Positions 6,265-12,629 of a DNA stretch of 12,629 bases are shown piece after piece. Below the pieces are notes generated by a model, which saw only the letters and a list, made by a program, of their open reading frames with translations, was not told where the DNA came from and ran no database searches. How positions within the stretch are numbered: the stretch's first letter is position 1; each line of letters starts with the position of its first letter. Source of the DNA: Planctomycetaceae bacterium (GTDB lineage Bacteria > Planctomycetota > Phycisphaerae > Phycisphaerales > SM1A02); the NCBI GenBank assembly GCA_027488265.1, contig JAIYCA010000216.1:1-12629 (forward strand), read 5' to 3'. A program made the translations under genes and the position numbers.

Positions 6265-7215
6265 TCACGCCGGTGTGGTTTGCTCGGGTTGAATGCGCAT
6301 GGTTCCGAGATACACCGCCCAAAAGGCGAGCCAGCCCAGCCGGATGACCGCGAACACCCCCACTGCAATCCAAACCATCTCTCCACTGGTCTTCTGCATC
6401 TGTGTGCCCATCACGAGAGCACTTACGACCGTCACTATCCCGAGCGCGCTGAGCGTGAAAACCGCTCGCGATCGCCACTGTGGACTTCTTGTGACGACTC
6501 CTGAGATCAGTGGTCCTCGAATCAATGCAGAGATGATTCCAACCACGATCGCGACCACAATTTGGTTCGATGAGGGAGACCCACCAAAAGGTGCTTGGAT
6601 CACTCCGCCGACATCAACTGCGATCCCAAGAACGCAGAACATCGCTGCGACGTAGGCCCGTAGGGGTAGTGCCTCGACTGCGACAGGCTTCGCGCGCCTA
6701 GCTGCATTTCGATACGAGTGTTCGAGACGTTCTCTCTCCGCGGCCTCCTGCTGCTCGTTCTGTCGCTTGAGAACCGAAATCTCCTTGCGCAGAACTTCGG
6801 CGACGATCTCGACTCGTCGCGCGAGCGGAAGGGACCTCGTAGGATCCCTTGGAAGAATGGCGTCAAGCTTCCGCAGACAGAGTTCGCGCGGTCTCGTACC
6901 GAGGCTCTGGAGCGCGGCATCGCGTGCAGCGCGATACTCGGTCGAGCCAATCTGCCGCGCGAGATAACGCTCGCTCATCGCCGAGATCAGCCGCTTCGCC
7001 TTGGCGAACCGCTCAACTTCCTCCTCACCGACCAACTCGGGTATCTCGGCGATCCTGGCCTCCAGTCCATCGCCTTTACGACGAACAAGCGATTCCAAGT
7101 CAGCGCTTCCGTCGGCCACCATCAGCAGCAGTTCTACCCGTAGAAATCTGCCTGGTCGCTCGTCTGCGAGCCGCCCAGCAAACTCATACTGATGAAGATC
7201 GTTTGGATCTCGCAT
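6265..7215 (-). CDS. Membrane protein with N-terminal helical region, coiled coil and four transmembrane segments
   Basis: 316 residues from the ATG at 7215; no strong ribosome site was seen. Not a family I recognise. Residues 1-130 are soluble, charged and helical. About 134-170 is a likely coiled coil rich in Glu, Arg and Gln (EVLRKEISVLKRQNEQQEAA). Four hydrophobic segments follow at about 185-207, 218-241, 251-270 and 280-303, ending in a short polar tail. The topology suggests an inner-membrane protein with a cytosolic N-terminal domain. Base composition looks somewhat less CG-repeat-rich than the flanking genes, which could mean separate ancestry, but I did not measure it. It is convergent with eboB and divergent from the amidotransferase gene, so it breaks any eboB-eboE operon. 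Confidence 0.85.
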   Translation of the reverse strand: MRDPNDLHQYEFAGRLADERPGRFLRVELLLMVADGSADLESLVRRKGDGLEARIAEIPELVGEEEVERFAKAKRLISAMSERYLARQIGSTEYRAARDAALQSLGTRPRELCLRKLDAILPRDPTRSLPLARRVEIVAEVLRKEISVLKRQNEQQEAAERERLEHSYRNAARRAKPVAVEALPLRAYVAAMFCVLGIAVDVGGVIQAPFGGSPSSNQIVVAIVVGIISALIRGPLISGVVTRSPQWRSRAVFTLSALGIVTVVSALVMGTQMQKTSGEMVWIAVGVFAVIRLGWLAFWAVYLGTMRIQPEQTTPA

Positions 7216-7303
7216 AACGAGAGTAGCTGGAAGCGACGGGACTTCTGCGACGGCACCGGTAGCCGATTACTGAGAATGGTAGAGTTTCGATGGACAATCC
7301 TCA

Positions 7304-7960
7304 ATGTCAAAGCCCCTTATCGGCATCACCGCAGATCTCGTTGGCGACTACGCGCGCAATCGGCGCACGTATCTCGATATGGTCGCGGCTGCAGGTGGTA
7401 TTCCCGTCATGCTTCCACCGAACGCGGCGCTTCGCGAAGAGATGCTCGATCGCGTCGACGGCGTCGTCATCACCGGCGGTGACGACATTGACGTCTCACG
7501 CTTCGGTATTCCGCTGCATCCGAAGGCTGAGTGCATGCCGGCGGAGCGTCAGGATGCGGAGTTTGCGCTGCTGCGCGCGCTCGACGCGCGGCCGGACAAA
7601 GCCGTCCTCGGTATTTGCCTTGGGATGCAACTGATGGGCGTGCATCGGGGCTGCACGCTCATTCAACATCTTGGTGACGTGATCGCGGACGGTGAACGTC
7701 ACCGCAACGATGCGATTCATCCGATCGAAGCCGTCAAGGGCTCTCCGCTTTCATCGGGCCTCGTGCGATCATGGCATCATCAAGCGCTCGCCGATGCGGA
7801 GAGTTTCGACATCATCGCGCACTCGGACGATGGCGTGATCGAAGGCATGCTCGACCCGAAGCGCCGTTTCTACCTCGGAGTGCAATGGCATCCCGAGCGC
7901 ACGGAAGCTGCGGAAACTGGGCTCGAAGTCGTGAAACGACTTGTCGACGCAGCACGGTGA
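7304..7960 (+). CDS. Class I glutamine-amidotransferase-like hydrolase (peptidase C26, PuuD-like)
   Basis: 218 residues from the ATG at 7304; an ATG at 7290 is out of frame. Members hydrolyse gamma-glutamyl amide bonds, for example gamma-glutamyl-GABA in putrescine breakdown. The family signature is complete: GITADL at the start, VVITGGDDIDVSRFG (54-68), nucleophile Cys105 in GICLGMQLM, His158/His159 in SWHHQAL, and the acid-base pair His196 and Glu198 in GVQWHPE. The residue after the nucleophile is Leu, where PuuD proteins normally have Arg (GICRG), and the protein is shorter than E. coli PuuD (about 254), so the substrate may differ. Other putrescine-pathway genes are absent nearby. It is probably co-transcribed with the membrane protein 14 bp downstream. 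Confidence 0.85.
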   Translation: MSKPLIGITADLVGDYARNRRTYLDMVAAAGGIPVMLPPNAALREEMLDRVDGVVITGGDDIDVSRFGIPLHPKAECMPAERQDAEFALLRALDARPDKAVLGICLGMQLMGVHRGCTLIQHLGDVIADGERHRNDAIHPIEAVKGSPLSSGLVRSWHHQALADAESFDIIAHSDDGVIEGMLDPKRRFYLGVQWHPERTEAAETGLEVVKRLVDAAR

Positions 7961-7974
7961 TGTAGACGCACGTG

Positions 7975-9078
7975 ATGCCCGCATCCGAGCGACCAACTTC
8001 TCTGACGAAATCGCGTCGGCTCGAATGTCCGCGCTGCGGCCACGAGCTCGAAGGAAGTGCTCAGGCCGCTGAGGCACGTGGTGAAGAACAGGGCGTTTGC
8101 AGCGAGTGTGGACTCACCGTCGATTGGGGCAAACTTCGCGAAGACGCATGTGCGCCGCGATGGTTTGTTGAAGCGCGAATGACACGCTGGTGGCTTCCTC
8201 GCCGCGCGCTTGCAACGCTTCTCATGTGTGCGCGACCATTTCGATTTTGGTCGAGCATCGAACTCGCGTTGCCGATCTCGCGACGTGGCGTCATCGCGTT
8301 CGTCGTCATGGTCGCGGCCGTCCTGCATATCGCCGGCGTAACGCGCCGCGTTACGGACGGTTGGTCCGGTTACGTCGATGCAGTTCGGGCAAACGCGAGT
8401 CTCGGCAGTGAACGGGTGATTGCCGACGTGGCACTCGTCGCAATGGCACCGCTTTCACGTGCTAGTGGCGATTTCATCTTCCGCAAGATTGAAGCGAACG
8501 ACCGCTCGCAGACGGATGTCATGGTCTATCTCAAGACCGCGATGGTGTTCGTGCGGGTCGCGGCACAGCCGATGCGGGACGAGTTCTTCATAAGTATCGG
8601 CACGTCGAGCGCGCCGTCGTATGCGTGGATCAGCCCCCGGCTCGTTCCCCTGCTCGATGGCGCGTCGCCCGCAACCACCATTGCCGCGATCGCAATTCCG
8701 CCTCTCGCACCATTCGCGCTACTGCTACTTCCCACATCGCTTCGGCGCGCACGCATTCAAACCCGGCATTTCGTACGGATTTCCCTGTATTCATGCGCAC
8801 TCTGGGTGCCCATTTTCGCGCTCGCGCTGATCCTTCCATTTGCGCCAGTCGACTACGACTTCTTCTCGATTCAACTCTTCAACACACCGAACAGATTCAA
8901 TTTCGATCCGCACCATTTGAATCCGCACGTGGTGCTCCTCATCGCCTCAGGAGTCTTGACCGCACTGTGGATGACCGCCGCGGCACGCAACTACCTGCGA
9001 CTGCCGCACGCGATCGGCGTCGGACTTGCAACGACTTTGGTCACACTTCTTGGCTTGATGGTTGTTCGGTCGCTCTAG
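7975..9078 (+). CDS. Zinc-ribbon multi-pass membrane protein of unknown function
   Basis: 367 residues from the ATG at 7975; an adjacent GTG at 7972 would add one residue. The N-terminus has a two-knuckle zinc ribbon, LECPRCGHE (Cys18, Cys21) and VCSECGLTVDWG (Cys42, Cys45). A basic, Trp-rich segment follows (ARMTRWWLPRRAL, about 68-80), then hydrophobic segments at about 104-122, 235-254, 268-290, 318-337 and 345-364. The stretch 123-234 is probably a large extracytoplasmic loop. I do not recognise a family; similar zinc-ribbon membrane proteins are a common style in Phycisphaerae-like genomes (recalled, not checked). It starts 14 bp after the amidotransferase-like gene and is convergent with the DUF3500 gene. 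Confidence 0.85.
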   Translation: MPASERPTSLTKSRRLECPRCGHELEGSAQAAEARGEEQGVCSECGLTVDWGKLREDACAPRWFVEARMTRWWLPRRALATLLMCARPFRFWSSIELALPISRRGVIAFVVMVAAVLHIAGVTRRVTDGWSGYVDAVRANASLGSERVIADVALVAMAPLSRASGDFIFRKIEANDRSQTDVMVYLKTAMVFVRVAAQPMRDEFFISIGTSSAPSYAWISPRLVPLLDGASPATTIAAIAIPPLAPFALLLLPTSLRRARIQTRHFVRISLYSCALWVPIFALALILPFAPVDYDFFSIQLFNTPNRFNFDPHHLNPHVVLLIASGVLTALWMTAAARNYLRLPHAIGVGLATTLVTLLGLMVVRSL

Positions 9079-9116
9079 CACATCGATATGCGCCCAACCC
9101 TACAAACCCGCCAATA

Positions 9117-10214
9117 TCACGGTCGCGCTGCGTGGTCTTTCCGCAAATGCGCGCGCAGCGCGTCGCCACCGAAGTTGTTCGAAGGATCACTCCACACGCA
9201 GTGAACGTGCGAGGCATCCGCATTCGTCGAGTCATATTCGATGGTAAAGCACGGCGTCGCGATGCGGTAATAGTGCGGCTTTGCGAGGTCGGTGTCGCCG
9301 ACGAACGCGAACGTCAGTTCGCCCGCATGCTTCGTACGCCACGTCCGCAACTGTGTTTCGGCAACCTGCTCATCAAGCAGCGCGGCATGCGTCGCAAGCA
9401 ATTTGTCGACGAGCGCTTTCTGCGCTTCCGTCAGAGCGGCGCGTGAAACGCCCTGCATTTCTGGCGCTTTTGCATCACTGCCAACGGCCCACAGAACATC
9501 AGCAGGTGGGCGATCCATGATGCGTGCCTTCGTGCGCTGCTCGTCGTTCAACGAACGCGCAAGTTCAAACGCAACCTCCACCGCTGCACCAAGCGGGCGC
9601 TTCCCTTTGTCCGCGCCTTCCGTGATTTCTGCGGGGAACGAGCCCGTGAACATCGGCGTCACCGTCGCGACTCCGTCGACGACCGCAGCGTGCAAGACGA
9701 AATGATGACCTTCAATTTCGAATGCCCATGCGCCGCTTTGCGGAGAACCGAAGAAGTGCACGGCGTACAGATCATCGCCATAGGTCGGGGGCGTGATGCC
9801 CGCGTCCTTCTCGTTCTGCGCATTGATCGCCTCGACCACGCGAATCAGGCGCCACTGTTCGCGACCCGCGACGGAGAGAAAGCGATCAAGAAGCGCGAGT
9901 GTCGCCGCCCGCGTGTTGTCATCCATATCGCGCAAGAAAAGCCCAGCGCGTTCGCCGCGCGCGAAGTACCACTTCGTGCGTTCAGGATCGCCAAGAGCGC
10001 GCAGCGATTTCGCGCGTTCAGCGTCGGAGAGGCTCGCGAGGAAGGTCTCGGCAGCGACATTCCATCGCGTCAATCGAGCATCCGCAGACGAGTTCTTTGA
10101 CGGCTCTTCACCACGTTGCGCCGACGATTGCGAAGACGGCTGCGCCCAGGCGGCCAGTCCAGCAAGTCCGATCACTGCAGAAAGACCGATGAAGAACGCG
10201 GTGCACATGCGCAT
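9117..10214 (-). CDS. Exported DUF3500 family protein
   Basis: 365 residues from the ATG at 10214; a second ATG two codons later (10208) is equally possible, and the longer open frame to 10466 overlaps the start of eboE on the other strand and is rejected. A clear Sec signal peptide spans residues 1-24 (FFIGLSAVIGLAGLAAWA), with cleavage likely before Gln25, so the protein is exported. DUF3500 features include WAFEIEGHHFVLHAAVV (163-179), VTPMFTGSFPAEI (185-197), a central LWAVGSDAKAPEM (241-253) and the C-terminal HVHCVWSDPSNNFGGD (336-351). The conserved His-rich motifs suggest metal or substrate binding, but the family has no established activity. It is divergently arranged with eboE, with 74 bp between the starts. 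Confidence 0.88.
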   Translation of the reverse strand: MRMCTAFFIGLSAVIGLAGLAAWAQPSSQSSAQRGEEPSKNSSADARLTRWNVAAETFLASLSDAERAKSLRALGDPERTKWYFARGERAGLFLRDMDDNTRAATLALLDRFLSVAGREQWRLIRVVEAINAQNEKDAGITPPTYGDDLYAVHFFGSPQSGAWAFEIEGHHFVLHAAVVDGVATVTPMFTGSFPAEITEGADKGKRPLGAAVEVAFELARSLNDEQRTKARIMDRPPADVLWAVGSDAKAPEMQGVSRAALTEAQKALVDKLLATHAALLDEQVAETQLRTWRTKHAGELTFAFVGDTDLAKPHYYRIATPCFTIEYDSTNADASHVHCVWSDPSNNFGGDALRAHLRKDHAARP

Positions 10215-10288
10215 GTTCACAATCGTCGCAGGAACCGTGGCACAATGGAAGACGCAACACCGAAGAAGAGCGCACTGCACGAACACGT
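10215..10288. promoter_or_regulatory. Divergent intergenic region between DUF3500 gene and eboE
   Basis: These 74 bp must hold the start signals of both genes unless promoters lie inside coding sequence. CACAAT at 10241-10246 weakly resembles a -10 box for eboE, but no matching -35 box was found. A purine run GAAGAAGAG (10262-10270) lies about 18 nt before the eboE ATG, too far to be a standard ribosome site. Nothing firmer can be said. Confidence 0.3.
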
Positions 10289-11494
10289 ATGAAACCGATC
10301 GCCGAACTCGCTTACTGCACAAACGTCCACCCGGGTGAAACACTCGCTCGGACAAAGGCCATGCTGGAACAGCACGCGGTGCGCGTGCGCGAACTCTCAT
10401 GTCAAACATCGGGAAACGCGCAGCAAACGCTTGGAATCGGCCTGTGGCTCTCTGCGCAAAGCGCACACGACTTGCTCGCGGAGAACGAGGGCATCGTGCG
10501 ATTCCGCGGCTGGCTTGAAGAGCGCGGCCTCGCGGTGCGCACGATCAACGGATTCCCTTACGGCGACTTCCACGGCGAAACGGTGAAGACGCGCGTGTAC
10601 CACCCGCACTGGGCCGATCCGAATCGATCGCTTTTCACGCTTGACCTCGCACGCATTCTCGCGGCACTCGTCGAGCCCGGAACACGAACTGCATCCATCT
10701 CAACGGTTCCAATTGGGTGGCGTAGTGATTTCACAAACGAAGGTTGTGGTGCAAGTGTTGGCCTCGCGGCTTCGCAACTCGAGTGGATCGCAGAACGCAT
10801 GCGTGAGATCGAAGATCGAACCGGCGTGCGCGTAACGATCGATCTCGAACCTGAACCCGGCTGTTTGCTCGATCGCGCAGAACATGTTGTGAGCCTTTTC
10901 GATCAGTGTTTCAGTAGCGAAACAACGCGTACGTATCTCGGCGTTTGTCACGACATTTGTCACAGCGCGGTGATGTTTGAAGAGCAAGATGAAGCGCTCG
11001 AGCTCTACGCGCGCAATGCCATTCGTGTCGGCAAGATTCAAGTGAGCGCTGCGCTCTCATGCCATGGTGCACCGAAGGAACTCGCAGAACTCGCGCAATT
11101 CGATGAGTCGCGTTATCTCCATCAGACGTGCGTCCTCGCAGGTTCTGGGGAAGTGCGCTTCTTTGAGGATCTCGGCCTCGCGCTCGATGCGATGCCCGAT
11201 GGATTCTGGCGCACGCACTTTCATGTGCCTGTGCATCTCGATGCCATCTCGCGACTCTCAACGACCGCGAAAGAGATTCCGAGTGCGCTTGCGGCAGCAT
11301 CGAAAGTGGATCCGCCAGTTTTTGAAGTCGAAACCTACGCGTGGACAGTGTTGCCACCGCATCTCCGTGAGCGCGATCTTGCCGCAGGAATCGCGAAAGA
11401 GCTTGCATGGACGCGCGCTGCGCTCGAACGCGCGGGCTACACGATCGATGACGGCGATGCTGCGAGTGACGGTGTCGGCGAGGTACGCGGGTGA
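10289..11494 (+). CDS. eboE: EboE, TIM-barrel metabolite traffic protein
   Basis: 401 residues from the ATG at 10289. It has the xylose-isomerase-like TIM-barrel fold with many EboE hallmarks: YCTNVHPGE (9-17), LGIGLWLS (48-55), NGFPYGDFHG (87-96) and VKTRVYHPHW, STVPIGW (138-144), LEPEPGCLL (186-194), GVCHDICHSAVMFE (218-231), GKIQVSAAL (248-256), RYLHQT, THFHVPVHL (309-317) and VETYAWTVLPP (347-357). Conserved Glu, His and Asp residues in these motifs suggest a metal-bound sugar-phosphate-like substrate. No signal peptide is visible. In other bacteria EboE is encoded with the EboC prenyltransferase and the set is needed to move a metabolite precursor. The role here is inferred. The TGA stop overlaps the eboC start by one base, showing translational coupling. 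Confidence 0.95.
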   Translation: MKPIAELAYCTNVHPGETLARTKAMLEQHAVRVRELSCQTSGNAQQTLGIGLWLSAQSAHDLLAENEGIVRFRGWLEERGLAVRTINGFPYGDFHGETVKTRVYHPHWADPNRSLFTLDLARILAALVEPGTRTASISTVPIGWRSDFTNEGCGASVGLAASQLEWIAERMREIEDRTGVRVTIDLEPEPGCLLDRAEHVVSLFDQCFSSETTRTYLGVCHDICHSAVMFEEQDEALELYARNAIRVGKIQVSAALSCHGAPKELAELAQFDESRYLHQTCVLAGSGEVRFFEDLGLALDAMPDGFWRTHFHVPVHLDAISRLSTTAKEIPSALAAASKVDPPVFEVETYAWTVLPPHLRERDLAAGIAKELAWTRAALERAGYTIDDGDAASDGVGEVRG

Positions 11495-12629
11495 TGACGC
11501 AACCGTCGGCGGCAAATACTGATCCGCAGATACGCGTCGCACGATTGCGCACACGATTTCGCGCATGGCTTGAGCTCGCGCGCATTTCGAATTTGCCGAC
11601 GGTTCTTTCGAATGCGATCGCTGGCGCGACGATTGGTGCATGCGCACTTGCTCTTGAGAAGACAGCTGGAGGCGCCGGCACGGTGATTTGGTTCGGCGGC
11701 TTCGTCAGTACGGCCGGTCCCGACGGCCCGCAGGATCCACTCTCGTCACCTGCGATCGCCCTCGGTGTCCTCGCGCCACTCGCGCTGCCGCTCTTTGCCT
11801 ACGTCGGCGGCATGATCCTCAACGACGCGTTCGACGCAGAGATCGACGCGCGCGAGCGCCCCACGCGCCCGATCCCGAGCGGTCGCGTTTCGCGCACGAG
11901 CGCGTTCATCGTCGGCTTCGCACTGCTCAGCGCGGCGATCGCACTCGCGTGCACGACTGGCCTTCCCCTCGTGATCGGCGCGACGGCGCTTCTCCTCGCC
12001 GCGATCGTCATCTACGACCGCTTCCATACGAAGTCGGTCGCGAGCACGCTGCTTCTCGCGCTCTGCCGCGCGCTCGCCGCACTCATCCCAATGCTCGCCT
12101 TCGCAAACGGCGACCTCGAGCTCCTCGTCCGCCGCGGCGCGATCGCGCTGCCGATCGCCCTTGCGGCGTGGACGCTCGGGCTCTCGCTGCTTGCGCGCAA
12201 CGAAATCGCACTGCGCGACGCCGACGCATCGCGCGCGGACGCCGCCGCGCAGCCCTGCCCGAAGTGCTGGCACCTCATGGTCGAGAAGAGCCTCGAGTCG
12301 TGCCCGGAATGCGGCCACCGGAGCACCGATGTCGAGCGGCGCAGCGTCGCGCGCACGCGCGCCGATCTCCGCGCGGGATACCGCAACCTCGTTCCGATCG
12401 GCGCCGTGCTCGCGCTGCTCGCCGCGTTCTTCACGGCGCATGTCGCGCTCCTCAACCGCGGCCGCGGGGCCGGCGACACGCTCGCCGCCGGAAATCCGGG
12501 CGCTGCGATCGTCGTCGCGATCATCCTCGCGCTCGTCGCCGTCCGCGCCGCGCAGATCCTCCGCCGCGAGCCGGCGCGCACGCCCGACGCCATCGGCATG
12601 CTCATCGCGTGCCTCGCGCTCATCGACGC
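11494..12629 (+). CDS. eboC: EboC, UbiA-family prenyltransferase with internal zinc ribbon (3' end outside window)
   Basis: Starts at the ATG overlapping the eboE stop (TGATGA, shared A at 11494) and runs open to the right edge; 378 residues are visible. UbiA enzymes are integral membrane proteins that attach polyprenyl chains to aromatic or other acceptors using Mg2+ and a prenyl diphosphate. The first Asp-rich motif is clear: N110, D111, D114 and D118, followed by RPTRPIPSGRVS (122-133), strongly typical of EboC. IYDRFHTK (173-180), LALCRALAAL (188-197) and LLARNE (232-237) also match the group. Many hydrophobic helices surround these. Unusually, residues 255-273 form a CPKC...CPEC zinc ribbon (Cys255, 258, 270, 273) in a polar insert of about 50 residues between membrane helices, and residues 57-85 form an extra Gly/Pro-rich loop after the first helix. 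Whether eboF follows is not visible. Confidence 0.88.
   Translation, partial: MTQPSAANTDPQIRVARLRTRFRAWLELARISNLPTVLSNAIAGATIGACALALEKTAGGAGTVIWFGGFVSTAGPDGPQDPLSSPAIALGVLAPLALPLFAYVGGMILNDAFDAEIDARERPTRPIPSGRVSRTSAFIVGFALLSAAIALACTTGLPLVIGATALLLAAIVIYDRFHTKSVASTLLLALCRALAALIPMLAFANGDLELLVRRGAIALPIALAAWTLGLSLLARNEIALRDADASRADAAAQPCPKCWHLMVEKSLESCPECGHRSTDVERRSVARTRADLRAGYRNLVPIGAVLALLAAFFTAHVALLNRGRGAGDTLAAGNPGAAIVVAIILALVAVRAAQILRREPARTPDAIGMLIACLALID

Noticed and set aside
10215..10466. Longer N-terminus for the DUF3500 protein
   Set aside because: It would overlap the eboE start on the opposite strand and bury a clear signal peptide inside the protein.
11746..12441. 231-residue minus-strand open frame opposite eboC
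   Set aside because: Arg/Glu-rich low-complexity translation opposite a clear UbiA-family gene.

Overview
The window is GC-rich, gene-dense bacterial DNA and is best read as chromosomal sequence from a planctomycete-like bacterium, possibly class Phycisphaerae. This is an inference from gene content and style: an archaeal/eukaryotic-type prolyl-tRNA synthetase, a DUF3500 protein, membrane proteins carrying short zinc ribbons, and ebo-type genes. There is no rRNA or other lineage marker to prove it. No tRNA, rRNA, CRISPR array, transposase or phage gene was seen.

Layout, left to right. Positions 1-823 are the 3' end of proS. Positions 824-1332 are non-coding and hold a terminator-like hairpin, two imperfect 76-bp direct repeats that each form a hairpin with the same GTGAA loop, and the leader of the next gene. 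Positions 1333-3009 encode an exported HtrA/Do-family serine protease with two PDZ domains, closed by two strong hairpins (3027-3119). From 3150 on, members of the conserved ebo gene set appear: eboD (dehydroquinate-synthase-like, 3150-4373), eboB (TatD-like metal hydrolase, 5443-6243), eboE (TIM-barrel protein, 10289-11494) and eboC (UbiA-type prenyltransferase, 11494 to the window end, incomplete).

The ebo genes are not contiguous. Between eboD and eboB lie a minus-strand pair, a 67-residue protein and a minimal nucleotidyltransferase overlapping by 59 nt (4375-4993), and a plus-strand 106-residue protein of unknown family (5017-5337). Between eboB and eboE lie about 4 kb of other genes: a four-helix membrane protein with a coiled coil (minus strand), a class I glutamine-amidotransferase-like (peptidase C26) hydrolase, a zinc-ribbon membrane protein, and an exported DUF3500 protein (minus strand). 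eboE and eboC are tightly coupled by a stop/start overlap. eboA and eboF are not recognised here; eboF could lie beyond the right edge.

How the genes may work together: in other bacteria ebo genes are linked to handling or moving a small secondary metabolite or its precursor across the inner membrane (scytonemin monomer export in cyanobacteria; nematode repellence in a Pseudomonas). Their substrate here is unknown. The most unusual local features are the zinc-ribbon insert inside EboC, the duplicated eboB start site with an intervening 30-codon reading frame, the antisense nucleotidyltransferase pair fitted between ebo genes with almost no spacing, and the covarying hairpin repeats after proS.
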